A DNA stretch of 64,000 nucleotides, taken from contig NZ_JAUQON010000007.1 in the NCBI RefSeq assembly GCF_030580955.1, positions 186,001-250,000 on the forward strand. The letters are read 5' to 3'. This document shows positions 7,027-16,096 of this stretch, in pieces. Under the pieces are notes generated by a model. It was not told the origin of the DNA. It worked only from the letters and a program-made list of their open reading frames with translations, and ran no database searches. This DNA is from Hymenobacter convexus (GTDB lineage: Bacteria > Bacteroidota > Bacteroidia > Cytophagales > Hymenobacteraceae). The stretch's first letter is position 1; each line of letters opens with the position of its first letter. The translations under genes were made by a program, and so were the position numbers.

Positions 7027-7611
7027 TCACGCCATTGTTGTGACGTATTTAGCCACCGTGCTGGGGGATATTGCCAGGGTCCGGGCGATGTAGCCGTTGG
7101 ACTTCCCCTCCCCTTTCAGGGCCCGCGCCTGGGCCACCACGGCTGCCGCTTTCGTCGGTGCCCCGAGTTTGGCGCCAGCGGCCTTCTTCTTGGCCAGGGC
7201 CGCCTTGGTGTTCTCCGAAATTTTAATCAGGTCCTGCGCGGCGATGGTGGCCAGCATCGAGACAATCACGTCGCCGAAGGGCCCGAGGCTGTCGAGGTAG
7301 GGCTCGGTGAAGGACTTGTAGTTGACGCCGTGGTCGCGCAGTTCCTTCAGGTACTTGAGCGTGGGCAGGGCGCCCTCGCGGCTGAAGCGGTCCAGGCGCC
7401 AGAACACGACCAGGTCGAATTTCTTCTGGTAGGCTTCCAGTAGCAACTGCTTAAACTGGCTGCGGTCGGACTTACCGCCCGACACCTCCTCGGTGAACAC
7501 CTTATAGATGGTGCCATGCTTCTCGGCAAACTCGCGCAGCTGGTGCACTTGGTTCTCCGGGTCTTGGCCTTTGTCTTTCGTCGACACGCGGGCGTAGATG
7601 GCTACTCTCAT
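7027..7611 (-). CDS. Small serine recombinase (resolvase/invertase family)
   Basis: 194 residues. The N-terminal catalytic domain has YARVST with the nucleophile S10, then FWRLDRFSREG (catalytic Arg region) and FGDVIVSMLATIAAQDLIKISENTK, the long E-helix region. The C-terminal helix-turn-helix (KSNGYIARTLAISPSTVAKY, about residues 172-191) is the usual DNA-binding part. Length and layout match resolvase/DNA invertase proteins, not large serine integrases. Its ATG overlaps the stop of the upstream HEPN gene (ATGA), so the two are translationally coupled. It lies at the extreme left end, while integration is presumably by the tyrosine integrase at the other end. Its target is unknown: DNA inversion, dimer resolution or a role at the ends are all possible. 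Confidence 0.9.
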   Translation of the reverse strand: MRVAIYARVSTKDKGQDPENQVHQLREFAEKHGTIYKVFTEEVSGGKSDRSQFKQLLLEAYQKKFDLVVFWRLDRFSREGALPTLKYLKELRDHGVNYKSFTEPYLDSLGPFGDVIVSMLATIAAQDLIKISENTKAALAKKKAAGAKLGAPTKAAAVVAQARALKGEGKSNGYIARTLAISPSTVAKYVTTMA

Positions 7612-8399
7612 TCTCTGATTATACCATTTAGTTTGTCTAAGCCCTTTTGCAATGCTTGACTTAATGAATCAGTAAACGGCATTATTTCTTGGAAGGCGCG
7701 GATAAAGCTGAGAGTGTCTTCGTACACCTTTAGATATGCCTCAAGTAATTGCCGCGTGATTTTTATAGACACAGTTTCGTTAGCGCCATTCAAAAAAGAG
7801 ATATACCATTCATAGGTAGAAGGGCGCCCCCGCCTAGTAGTAATTCTGTGCTTGCCATCCAGGTCACTGGGTGACTTGCCTCCACAATCAACAAAACCCT
7901 CTGGGGCAATACATAGCAAGCCCAGCTTTCCATGCGTGAAAATGTTACGGTATGTAACGAAATGCTCTAAATCCGTCCGAAGTTCTTTGGAAAGTGTATG
8001 CTTTGTTTTAGCATCGCGTTTCACATAACTGACAATATTGTTTTTTAAAGCCATGAAATCTCTTGCACCCGGCACATTGAGTTCTGCATCAGTCTTTCCG
8101 AGTGCGTATTTATTAAGTCGAAGAAAATGAGAATTAATTTGCTCTGCATTTGCCGATTGGTTTGCTATCAAACTCCGCATATCAATGTATTGCTTCAATA
8201 TCTCAGGCGTTATTTGATGTGCTGAGATAGCCCATATTACTGCGTAATCATCAGGCAAGAACCCAGCATTGTTGAAGGCAATAGTGCCAAAATTTAAATG
8301 CTGCCTCAAACCCATGGTAGGTTCGGTGTATTGCACATCAATTGCCTGATGGGCAGCAGCAAATGGAATGATAAGTTCCTTGGGGTTTACTAAAGCCAT
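7608..8399 (-). CDS. HEPN-type protein coupled to the serine recombinase
   Basis: 263 residues, mainly helical. The strongest feature is R151-NIFT-H156 in YRNIFTHGKLG, the Rx4H active-site motif of HEPN nucleases, at the end of a helix as expected. No signal peptide or membrane segment. No named family was recognised. The gene overlaps the recombinase start by 4 nt and is AT-richer than the tape measure gene next to it, so the pair looks like a late addition at the left end. A role in abortive infection or superinfection exclusion is inferred only. Confidence 0.65.
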   Translation of the reverse strand: MALVNPKELIIPFAAAHQAIDVQYTEPTMGLRQHLNFGTIAFNNAGFLPDDYAVIWAISAHQITPEILKQYIDMRSLIANQSANAEQINSHFLRLNKYALGKTDAELNVPGARDFMALKNNIVSYVKRDAKTKHTLSKELRTDLEHFVTYRNIFTHGKLGLLCIAPEGFVDCGGKSPSDLDGKHRITTRRGRPSTYEWYISFLNGANETVSIKITRQLLEAYLKVYEDTLSFIRAFQEIMPFTDSLSQALQKGLDKLNGIIRE

Positions 8400-8460
8400 A
8401 GAACAGATTCAAAAAAGTGTTATTATTAAGCAAGAAAGGAATCGCGTAATACTCAAAGTT

Positions 8461-8566
8461 AACCATCCAATAAACGGTTTAAGAAAACGGCTCGGAAAAC
8501 CTGCGTTTCCGGGCCGTTTGAGCTCCTGTATAAACCCTCCAGTAAACGACCGTTAATTGGATGGCT
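8461..8566. repeat. Inverted repeat enclosing a terminator
   Basis: The 18-bp arms 8461-8478 (AACCATCCAATAAACGGT) and 8549-8566 match in inverted orientation at about 16 of 18 positions. The right arm includes the last codons of the tape measure gene. Between them lies a strong terminator (8485-8519). Confidence 0.6.
8485..8519 (-). terminator. Terminator after the tape measure gene
   Basis: Stem AAACGGC-CGGAAA / TTTCCG-GCCGTTT with a short loop. It would end the leftward late transcript 34 nt after the tape measure stop and separates it from the HEPN/recombinase pair. Confidence 0.8.
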
Positions 8567-11500
8567 TGGTCGCCTGAATATGGCCTTTGCTCTTCACCTT
8601 CTTCACCCGCTCCAGGTCGCGGTCGAGGCCGAGCACGTCCTGCACCACCTCCAGCGTTGTGGCCCACTGCTCGACCCCTTCGAGTTTCCTGTCCAACGAC
8701 TCCAGTACCCGCAGCAGCCGCTGGTCGGTGCTGCCAGCGTCGCTGGCACCGGCCTCCTCGCCCGCCCTGGCGGCCGTGCCCTTGGTGGTGGGGCCGCCCT
8801 CGTAGTAGCCCCGCTGCCGGCGCTGCTCCAGCCAGCCCTCCACCTGCATCACCTGCGGGTCTTCGCGCAGCCACTTCGGGATGACGTACTCGTCCTCGTG
8901 CACGATGCCGGCCACGGCGTGTCCACTGTCGTCCATCAGCTTGCCGTTGCTGCCGACGTTCATGCCGGTGGCCATGCTGAAGATGTCCCACATGCTGCCG
9001 GTGCCGGCCGTCATCGGCGCGGCCTGGCCGGTGGCGCCGCCCTTGGCGAAGCCCATCACCTTGGCGCCGGCCATGCCCGCGCGAATCGTGGCCACCGCGC
9101 TCATGCCGAGGCCGTAGAGGGGGCCCGCCACCGGGCCCATGTTCGCGGCTGTTTTCCAATAGCCCTGCACCTCGTCGATGTAGTTGATGCCGATGTTGGC
9201 AATGGCTTCCGCTTTCCGGGCCGCTTTGAATACCTTATATAAGATGGTCTGCTGGTCGAGAGCGTCTTCGAGGTTTTTGACGTTGTCGTCCTGCATCGTC
9301 TTATCGACGAGGGCCATCCGCTTTTTGAACAGCGCCAGGCCTTCGTCCTCGGTTTGCAGCTTTTTGATGTGGCCCGCCTCGTCCTTGATTTTGTCGGCCT
9401 GCAGCTTCTTCCACGCCACCGACTCGGCCTGGTCGCGCTGCTTAATGAGGTCCAGCTCCCGTTGCATCGCCGCCTGCTTGATGGCGTAGACGGCGTCCTG
9501 GTACTGCTGCTCGGTGAGCAGCTTGTTGGCCAGGTTCAGGTCGGCCTCGGCCAGCAGCACCTCGGCATCGGCCTTGGCTTGGGCAATCTGCTGGTCGATG
9601 CGCGCCTGCCGGTCTTTCTCGGCCGCCTCGCTGTTTTTGGTCGACAACTCGCGCAGGCGCAGGTCGCGCTCGGCGACGATGGCCGCCACCTGCTCGGTGT
9701 AGTCGGCCTCCTGGCCGGTGAGGGCCTCTACCTTTTTGGTGGCGGCATCCATGATGGCCTGCCGCTGCTGCTCCAGGCGCAGCAACTCATCCGTCATCCC
9801 CCGCTGGTCGATGCCCGCTTTCAGCGTGTTGCGGTACTCCAGCAGGTTGCCCTCCTCCTTAATCCAGGCTTTCATGGCCGCCAGGCGCTCCCGGTCGGCT
9901 TTGTCGCGGGCCTGCTGGGCCTTTTTCTCGGCGGCCTCCCGTTCCTTTTTGGCTTTGGCCGACTCGCCGGCCGGCGCGTCCTCGCCGTTGCTGGCGGCCC
10001 CGCCCCCGCCGGAGCTGGTTTCGGTCGTTTCCACGCGCACGGAGCGCTTAATCTGGTTGTTTTTGTTGGCCTCGTAGCCCTCCAGAAAGGCTTTGGCGGC
10101 CTTCTGCCCACTCTCCAGCGCCAGGTCGGCCGTGCCCGCCAGCGAGGCCTTGAAGCCGGCGACAATCTTGTTTTTATCGAGGGTGAAAATGCCCACCAGG
10201 ATGTCGCCCACCCCGCCCAGAATCTTGAGCGCGTCGTCCTTGATGGTGGTGAACACGCTCACAATCATCGCCCCGAGGCCGCCGAGTACGCCGCGCACCA
10301 ACTCGCTCTTATTATAGAGTTCGATGAAGCCGTCGATGATGGCGTGCATCACCGACGCGCACAGCCGCAGCGGTGCCACGAGCAGCGTGATGGCGCCCTT
10401 CAGGAAATTGGCCACCGACACGGCCGAGTCGCCCTTCTCCCCAAACAGCCCCAGCCCGTCGACCAGGTCGCTCACGTCGTGCCACAAACTCACCACTTCC
10501 GCACCCAGGTCCACGAAGATGTCGACGATGGGTTGTGAGTTCTCCAGCACGCGGCCGAGCCACGAGCTGAGCTTGGTCAGGCCCTCGCTCACGAAGCCGC
10601 CCACGGTTTCCTTCATCTCGTTCCAGCGCATCGAGAGCGTGGCCATGCCCCCGCCGGCTTCGCGCGCCGCTTTGGCGGCGCCGCCAAACTCGGAATTCAG
10701 CTCGGCCAGAATCAGCTTCTGGGCGCCGGCCGTGTCGCCGGCTTTCACCATGGCCGCAATCTGCTCCTTCTGCTGGTCGGTGAAGGTGACGCCCACCCGC
10801 GTGAGGGCCTTGATGCCGCCAATGGGGTCGTTCAGGGCCTTGCCCAGCTGAATGCTGGCCCCTTTCATGTCGGCCGGCCCGTCGCCGGCCATCTTGGTGG
10901 CCAGGTCCTGAATGGCGGGGATGGCGTCCTCGAACACGCCCTTCTTCACGTTTTTGAACGTGAGCAGCATGGCGCTGGCCCGGTTGGTTTCGTCGTCGTC
11001 GAAGAGCGTCACCTTGGCCCGCTCCTCGCCGATTTTGCGGATTTCGGCAGCGGTCAGCCCGGCGGCGTTCTTGGTGGCGTGGAGCGTGGCTTCGAGGTCG
11101 GCGGCCGACCTGGCGCTGCCCTGAAACTCCTCGCGGGATGACGAAAAGAAGCCGAACAACTGCTGTACCACGCCCAGGATGCCGCCGGCCGTGAGGAAGC
11201 CGAACGCGCTGGCGAAGCCCTGCTTCAGGAAGCCGGTGCCCTCGGTGGCGCCCTTCATTTCCTTGCTCACGCCGGCAATGCGGTCCTGCAGGGCGTGGTA
11301 ATCGGCCAGCATCTTCTTCCGGCCCGGGTCGTCGCCGTTCATCGCCTCCAGCTGCTTCTCCAGTTGGGCGGCCGAGGCCTTCATGTCGGTGAACGAGGCG
11401 TTGATTTTCTGCCCGTTGAGGATGACCTGCAGGTTTTCCCGGTTCATCTTCTCGGTGGCGGCGCGCACTTCCTCCTCCGTCTGCACGTAGGTCCGCATCT

Positions 11501-11699
11501 CGGCGCGGGCCGCGCCCACGCGCTGGGTCAGCACCTGGAAGTCGCGCTGCAGCTGCTGCCGGCGCGGGTCGTCCTGGCTCATTTTGGCCAGTTGGTTGTT
11601 CATCAGGGCCACGCCCGCGGCCATGTCTTTGATGCTGGCGTTGGCCTGCTGGGCATTGAGGAGTATTTCTAACTCCCGGGTTTCTTTATCGGCAGCCAT
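8553..11699 (-). CDS. Phage tail tape measure protein
   Basis: 1048 residues, the longest phage gene here. Residues 9-68 and 89-148 are a duplicated unit (LNAQQANASIKDM against LNGQKINASFTDM; SQDDPRRQQL against NGDDPGRKKM). A hydrophobic Gly-rich segment follows (about 157-185), then helical regions, a second hydrophobic block (about 470-510), a long Lys/Glu/Ala coiled coil (about 590-800) and a final Gly/Ala hydrophobic region (about 865-895). This mixture is typical of tape measure proteins, which set tail length and help DNA entry. It is the last gene of the leftward late block. The start ATG at 11699 directly follows the tail genes. Confidence 0.92.
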   Translation of the reverse strand: MAADKETRELEILLNAQQANASIKDMAAGVALMNNQLAKMSQDDPRRQQLQRDFQVLTQRVGAARAEMRTYVQTEEEVRAATEKMNRENLQVILNGQKINASFTDMKASAAQLEKQLEAMNGDDPGRKKMLADYHALQDRIAGVSKEMKGATEGTGFLKQGFASAFGFLTAGGILGVVQQLFGFFSSSREEFQGSARSAADLEATLHATKNAAGLTAAEIRKIGEERAKVTLFDDDETNRASAMLLTFKNVKKGVFEDAIPAIQDLATKMAGDGPADMKGASIQLGKALNDPIGGIKALTRVGVTFTDQQKEQIAAMVKAGDTAGAQKLILAELNSEFGGAAKAAREAGGGMATLSMRWNEMKETVGGFVSEGLTKLSSWLGRVLENSQPIVDIFVDLGAEVVSLWHDVSDLVDGLGLFGEKGDSAVSVANFLKGAITLLVAPLRLCASVMHAIIDGFIELYNKSELVRGVLGGLGAMIVSVFTTIKDDALKILGGVGDILVGIFTLDKNKIVAGFKASLAGTADLALESGQKAAKAFLEGYEANKNNQIKRSVRVETTETSSGGGGAASNGEDAPAGESAKAKKEREAAEKKAQQARDKADRERLAAMKAWIKEEGNLLEYRNTLKAGIDQRGMTDELLRLEQQRQAIMDAATKKVEALTGQEADYTEQVAAIVAERDLRLRELSTKNSEAAEKDRQARIDQQIAQAKADAEVLLAEADLNLANKLLTEQQYQDAVYAIKQAAMQRELDLIKQRDQAESVAWKKLQADKIKDEAGHIKKLQTEDEGLALFKKRMALVDKTMQDDNVKNLEDALDQQTILYKVFKAARKAEAIANIGINYIDEVQGYWKTAANMGPVAGPLYGLGMSAVATIRAGMAGAKVMGFAKGGATGQAAPMTAGTGSMWDIFSMATGMNVGSNGKLMDDSGHAVAGIVHEDEYVIPKWLREDPQVMQVEGWLEQRRQRGYYEGGPTTKGTAARAGEEAGASDAGSTDQRLLRVLESLDRKLEGVEQWATTLEVVQDVLGLDRDLERVKKVKSKGHIQATKPSN

Positions 11700-11710
11700 G
11701 GGGACTTCAC

Positions 11711-12151
11711 TTAAAAGTTAATGATGGTTTCGCCGGGCAGGGCATCGGTGGCCTTGGCCACGAGCACCTGCCCGTAGAGGTCGAGCATCAGCTCGGAGAG
11801 GCGTTTGGTCTGGTGGGCCACTTCCTTCGAGTACCAGGCGCGGGCCTTGCGCTCGTGGCGTCGCAGCTGCCCGCGGGTTTTTCGAATGCGGTCGTAGCCG
11901 TCGTCGCCCTTCCGGATGCCGGCGCCCATGCCGCGGCCGACGCCCATGTCCACGAACTTGCCATAGAGGGCGTAGCTCAGGCGGATGCGGAACAGGTCGC
12001 TGCCGGCGGCGCCGATGACTTCCTTGCGAAAGGAGGCCAGCAGCGTGCCGGTGTGCTCAATCCGGAGCCGGCGCATGTTGCCCACGAAGCGCTCCACGGT
12101 GATGTCGAGCCACTGCACCGCCAACTCGCGCGGGGATAGGGTCGGGCTCAT
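11711..12151 (-). CDS. Probable tail/neck assembly protein
   Basis: 146 residues, cytoplasmic. It contains RIRLSYALYGKFVDMGVGRGMG, reminiscent of the conserved FVDMGVGRG segment of phage proteins placed between connector and tail genes (tail-completion or gp10-like proteins), and a basic middle (RKTRGQLRRHERKARAWYSKE). The assignment rests on that motif and on position between the tape measure and other tail genes. Its start overlaps the stop of the preceding gene by 4 nt, showing translational coupling. Confidence 0.6.
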   Translation of the reverse strand: MSPTLSPRELAVQWLDITVERFVGNMRRLRIEHTGTLLASFRKEVIGAAGSDLFRIRLSYALYGKFVDMGVGRGMGAGIRKGDDGYDRIRKTRGQLRRHERKARAWYSKEVAHQTKRLSELMLDLYGQVLVAKATDALPGETIINF

Positions 12152-13626
12152 AGGCGGGTGAAGCGGTAGGTAAAGTCGGCCGTTTCGAGGTAGCGGCCGG
12201 TGGTGTTGAGGCGGAGCGAGACTTTCTCCCAGAGGTACTTGCGGTGGTTCACCAGCTCCTTGCGGCCGGGGTCGAGGGTGAGCAGGTCGGCGACGTGAAA
12301 ATCCATGGTGGCTTCGCGCGTGCTGGCCCGGTCGAGGAAGCCGAGCCAGCCCCGGTGCCAGGTTTCGTACAGCCCGTCAGGCCCGTCCCAGTGCAGCGTG
12401 CTGGTGCCCACCGCGAAGCCATCAAAGTCCTCGTTGCCCGAGGTGGCCAGCGGGTAGCGCTGGCCGAATTTGTCGGCCTGCAGGCCGCGGTCGAAGAGCA
12501 GGCGCAGGCCGCAGCGGCTGTCGTCGCCCAGCTCGTAAGCCGGCGAGGCACCCTTGGCCGCCACCGCCGGCAGCAGCCACTCGCGCAGGCCCGCGTCGTG
12601 CGGGTCCACTTCGCGCACCACGTGCAGCGTGCCGGCCTCCGTGCGCAGGGCCTGCTGGCCGGCGCCCACGCGCAGCGTGGCCCAGCTGGTGTCGAGGGTT
12701 TTGTTCAGGTCGTCCGCGTCCTCCAGCGCCATCTCCAGCGCGAAGCCGGTCGCCGTCACGGCCGTGGTGCGGGCCGGGCCGCCGGTGCGCGCCACGTACG
12801 CCTCGTCGGCGATGAGGTCGCGCAGGGCGTAAACCGCCATTTCGCGGCGCACCGGGTGGAAGCGGTAGGCCAGGCCGAAAAACTTCTGCAGGGCCAGCAG
12901 CAGGTCGCCCACGCCGATGTTGGGCACGTGCCGGTTCACGGCGAAGTCGGCCGGCAGCGTGCCGTCCGCATTTTCCACGGCCCGGTCGGAGTAAAGCACC
13001 GCGGCCTGCGCTTCGGGCTCGGCCAGCCAGGGCCCGCTCAGGGCGTAGCCCAGCGCGCCCATCACGCGCGCCAGCAGCGGCAGCAGGCGCAGGAACGGCA
13101 CCACGGCGCTGCGGTGGCCGCCGGGGCTCCGGTCGTAGGCGCCGGCCGCGTAGTAGTTGAGAATCGGGCTGGCGCCGGCCAGCTTCGCGCCGTAAAAAGC
13201 GGCGTTGCGCACGCAGGGCAGGGCGTAATCGGCGGCGTTGGGCACCAGCACGAGCGCCACCCGGCCCAGGTCCAGCGAGGGCAGCGTCACGCCCTCAATG
13301 CGCGCCTGCAGGTCGGCGGCGTCGGCCACGAAGTTGTACGAGAACAGGCCCTTGTCCTCGTCGCAGTCCAGGTAGAGCAGCGAGCCCACCCAGCGCAGCT
13401 GCTGGTCGATGTAGAACTCCACCGGCTCGGGCGCGATTTGCTCGCCCTGGTCGGCGCGCAGGTGCGGGAAGTTGAGCGGCACCAGGTTGCCTTCCATCGG
13501 CAGGCCGAACGGGTAGCTGATGGTGCCCGGCACGGTGTCGGTGCTGAAGAGTGGGCTGCTGATGTCCATCGTGATGGTGCCGGGCGCCAGCGTGAGCCAG
13601 CCCCGGCTTGTCTTCAGGCCAATCAT
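12148..13626 (-). CDS. Phage tail-associated protein (large, unrecognised)
   Basis: 492 residues, no signal peptide. The start MIGLKTSRGWLTLAPGTITMDISSPLF, followed by many beta-strand-like segments with aromatic and Gly residues, fits a structural tail or baseplate-type protein. No named domain was recognised. It overlaps both neighbours by 4 nt (ATGA-type junctions), in a compact tail operon with the SprB-repeat protein upstream and the FVDMG protein downstream. It may be a tail-tip or hub protein by position. Confidence 0.6.
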   Translation of the reverse strand: MIGLKTSRGWLTLAPGTITMDISSPLFSTDTVPGTISYPFGLPMEGNLVPLNFPHLRADQGEQIAPEPVEFYIDQQLRWVGSLLYLDCDEDKGLFSYNFVADAADLQARIEGVTLPSLDLGRVALVLVPNAADYALPCVRNAAFYGAKLAGASPILNYYAAGAYDRSPGGHRSAVVPFLRLLPLLARVMGALGYALSGPWLAEPEAQAAVLYSDRAVENADGTLPADFAVNRHVPNIGVGDLLLALQKFFGLAYRFHPVRREMAVYALRDLIADEAYVARTGGPARTTAVTATGFALEMALEDADDLNKTLDTSWATLRVGAGQQALRTEAGTLHVVREVDPHDAGLREWLLPAVAAKGASPAYELGDDSRCGLRLLFDRGLQADKFGQRYPLATSGNEDFDGFAVGTSTLHWDGPDGLYETWHRGWLGFLDRASTREATMDFHVADLLTLDPGRKELVNHRKYLWEKVSLRLNTTGRYLETADFTYRFTRL

Positions 13627-15560
13627 AGCAGCGGCTGGGAATAGGTGACCTGGTTGCGGCCCAGCGCGGGCGTGTACAGCTCCTCGGCCGGGAGGTAGAA
13701 CTCAAACTCCTGGGTCGGCACCGGCTTGGTTTCGTCGAGCAGGGGGCTGGTTTTGGCCTTCACGTAGCCCGGCAGCCAGCGGCCGTCGCGCAGCAGCAGC
13801 ACGCGCCGCGACAGCAGCAAGTCCTGCGAGGCCTGCAGCTGGGCGCGGGTCCGCACGCCGCTGGCCACCTTCACCACCGCGCGCAGCGAGCGGGTTTGCA
13901 CGTCGGTGTCGCCGTCGAGCGGGTCGGAGTCCGGTGTCAGCGTGCGGGCCGACTCGGCGCCGGTGACCTCGGCGTCGACCTGCACGTCGCCGGTGGCGAC
14001 GTAGGTGGCCATGCCGCCCAGGCTGGTGGCAAACAGGAAATAGCGCCGGTGCGGGAAGACGCGCCGGTCCAGCACGTAGCGCCGGGTTTCGCTGAGCACC
14101 GTCAGCTCGTCGGGGCTGGTCACGTACACCTCCCACCACCGCACCCGCTTGGTGCCGGCCAGCGCCGCCAGGCCCAGGGCCGCGTAGCCCACCGGCCGGC
14201 AGTACACCTCGTGCAGGTTCACGTTGTTGACGCCGCCCACGTTCACGGTTTCGCTCGTGCCGTCCTCGTACTGCACCCGCACCTGGAAGCGGAAGCCGGC
14301 CAGCGACTCCTTCACCAGGTAATACAGGTACTCGGGCTGGTCAGCCAAGGCCGGCTTCACCGGCGGCTCCCAGGTGAGAAACGGCTTCACGTCGTTCTGG
14401 TAGCTGTCGAAGAAGGTGCGGGTGCGGGACTCGTAAAAGCTCAGCCCGCCCAGCACGACGTAGTTCTGGGTGAGCACCGTGGTGCCGGCGCGCACCGGCG
14501 TGGCGCCGAAGCTCTCGGCGTACTTGAGGTAGAAGCGCCGGAACATGGGGTCGGCGCGCAGGGTCCGGGTGGCGGCCACCGGCGGCACGTGGTGCTGCAG
14601 GAACACGTCCAGTAGCGCCTGCACTTCGAAGGTGGTGCGGCCTTCGCGGTCGGCCGGTTGCTCCAGTACGCCGCCCACTTGCTCGAACACGTTGCTGAGG
14701 TAGTCCGGCTCCACCCACACCTCGCAGAGGAAGGTGAGGTGGGGTTTGGTGGTGGGGTCGGCGCGGTAGGCGGCGCCGGCATCCAGGGCCAGGGTGATGG
14801 GGTTGCGCGACCAGAAAAACAGGTCGGTGCGGACCTCCACCGTGATGGTCTTGCGGCAGCCCAGCACGTCGGTGATGGTGCACGAGTGGGTGCCGGTAGT
14901 CAGGCCGGTGCGATCCCGCGCGGTGCTGCCGTCGCTCCACAAATACGTGTAGAGGCCCACGCCGCCGGTCACGACCAGGCTCACGGCGCCGCCCACTTTC
15001 TGAATCAGCACGTCGAGCTCGGGGTTGCTGCCCACCTGGATGGTGGCGCGCGCGATGGCGCCGCTGGGCACGTCGGTCACGGCTACCCGGTAAGTGCCGG
15101 CGCGCAGCAGGCCGCGGTCCTCCACGGTGGGGCCGTCGTCCCACAAATAGGTATAGGGGCCGGGCAGGCCGCTCACCTGCAGGTCGATGGCGGCCGTGTT
15201 GTCGCCGTAGCAGGTGCAGCTCACCACGGTGCTGGCCAGCGTCAGGGTTTGCACCTGCAGCGTCACGCCGCCGGCCCCGTCGTGGAAATAGCCGGTGCGG
15301 GTGGCGCCGCTCACGTAGTGGAAGAACTCCACCGTAGTGGGGCGGCTGAAGTCCACCGGCGGGTTGTTGTTGCCCTGCGCGCCGGTGTAAAAGTCGTACT
15401 GCTGCGCGTTGGGGTCGGTCGAGGGCGTGTACACGACCAGGCGCGTGGCCGTGTCGAAATTCCACTCGTCGGCGTAGTAAAAGTCGCCCGAAATGCGGCT
15501 GTCGTTGGGGTCGACGTAGGAGTGGTCGTAGCGCCAGGTGAGCTTGAGTTGAATCAGCAT
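13623..15560 (-). CDS. Phage tail protein with two SprB-type repeats
   Basis: 645 residues from the ATG at 15560; a longer open frame upstream is Arg/Pro-rich shadow. Residues 1-110 are beta-rich. Two repeats follow (about 115-175 and 185-242) with the landmarks GPYTYLWDDGPT...LLRAGTYRVAVTDV and GLYTYLWSDGST...LTTGTHSCTITDVLGC. These match the SprB repeat seen in gliding-motility adhesins and other secreted Bacteroidota proteins. The remaining 400 residues form an unrecognised beta-rich domain. The gene sits in the tail module, so this is probably a surface-exposed tail or receptor-binding protein; that role is inferred. Confidence 0.75.
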   Translation of the reverse strand: MLIQLKLTWRYDHSYVDPNDSRISGDFYYADEWNFDTATRLVVYTPSTDPNAQQYDFYTGAQGNNNPPVDFSRPTTVEFFHYVSGATRTGYFHDGAGGVTLQVQTLTLASTVVSCTCYGDNTAAIDLQVSGLPGPYTYLWDDGPTVEDRGLLRAGTYRVAVTDVPSGAIARATIQVGSNPELDVLIQKVGGAVSLVVTGGVGLYTYLWSDGSTARDRTGLTTGTHSCTITDVLGCRKTITVEVRTDLFFWSRNPITLALDAGAAYRADPTTKPHLTFLCEVWVEPDYLSNVFEQVGGVLEQPADREGRTTFEVQALLDVFLQHHVPPVAATRTLRADPMFRRFYLKYAESFGATPVRAGTTVLTQNYVVLGGLSFYESRTRTFFDSYQNDVKPFLTWEPPVKPALADQPEYLYYLVKESLAGFRFQVRVQYEDGTSETVNVGGVNNVNLHEVYCRPVGYAALGLAALAGTKRVRWWEVYVTSPDELTVLSETRRYVLDRRVFPHRRYFLFATSLGGMATYVATGDVQVDAEVTGAESARTLTPDSDPLDGDTDVQTRSLRAVVKVASGVRTRAQLQASQDLLLSRRVLLLRDGRWLPGYVKAKTSPLLDETKPVPTQEFEFYLPAEELYTPALGRNQVTYSQPLL

Positions 15561-15565
15561 GACGA

Positions 15566-16096
15566 TTAGCCGCTGAAGGCGGCGGGGTTGTAGGTGAGGC
15601 CGGCGTTGGCCGGCGAGATGATTTCGAAGTCGAAGCGGGTGCCGTACCAGTTGTCGCCGATGGGGCCCACGGCGTCGGCCACGATGCTGCCCACCGGCCA
15701 GCGCACCTTCACCTGGTCCTCGTACTGCTTGCGGGCCGCGGCCAGCACCTGCTCTCCATTTTCCTCGGTGCGGTCGAGCAGCGCCCAGGCGTCGCCCCCC
15801 TTGGTTTTCTGCTCGAGCAGAAAGAAGGCCCCGCGCGCGGTGCGCTGGTAGTTGTCGCCGTTGTTGTCGCGGTACTGGGTCTGCAGGCTTTCGAGCACGA
15901 GCACCTGCTCCCCGGCGCCGGGCTTCAGGTAGCGGCCGAGGAGCGTTTCCTGCATCTCCAGCAGGTCGACCTGGCGCTGCAGCGGGTCGACGCTGACGAT
16001 GATGCGGGCGAAGCGGGGCGAGTCCGCGCGGTGGCGGATGAGGTTGTTGCGCCCGGCGATGGTCTGAAACAGGGCGCTGTAAGTGGAATTGCGCAT
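15566..16096 (-). CDS. Phage structural protein, unrecognised
   Basis: 176 residues starting at MRNSTYSALFQTIAGRNNLI (ATG at 16096). It has no signal or membrane segment and a beta-rich C-terminus (YGTRFDFEIISPANAGLTYNP). Start and preceding stop overlap as TAATG. Position between two tail genes suggests a tail component, but nothing in the sequence identifies which. Confidence 0.6.
   Translation of the reverse strand: MRNSTYSALFQTIAGRNNLIRHRADSPRFARIIVSVDPLQRQVDLLEMQETLLGRYLKPGAGEQVLVLESLQTQYRDNNGDNYQRTARGAFFLLEQKTKGGDAWALLDRTEENGEQVLAAARKQYEDQVKVRWPVGSIVADAVGPIGDNWYGTRFDFEIISPANAGLTYNPAAFSG

Noticed and set aside
9354..10538. Long + strand open frame opposite the tape measure gene
   Set aside because: Val/Leu/Gly/His-rich text with no domain, exactly antisense to a clear gene; typical shadow of GC-rich coding DNA.
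12244..13644. 466-codon + strand open frame opposite the tail protein gene
   Set aside because: Arg/Val/Gln/Ala repetitive composition, antisense to a coupled tail gene with overlapping starts and stops.
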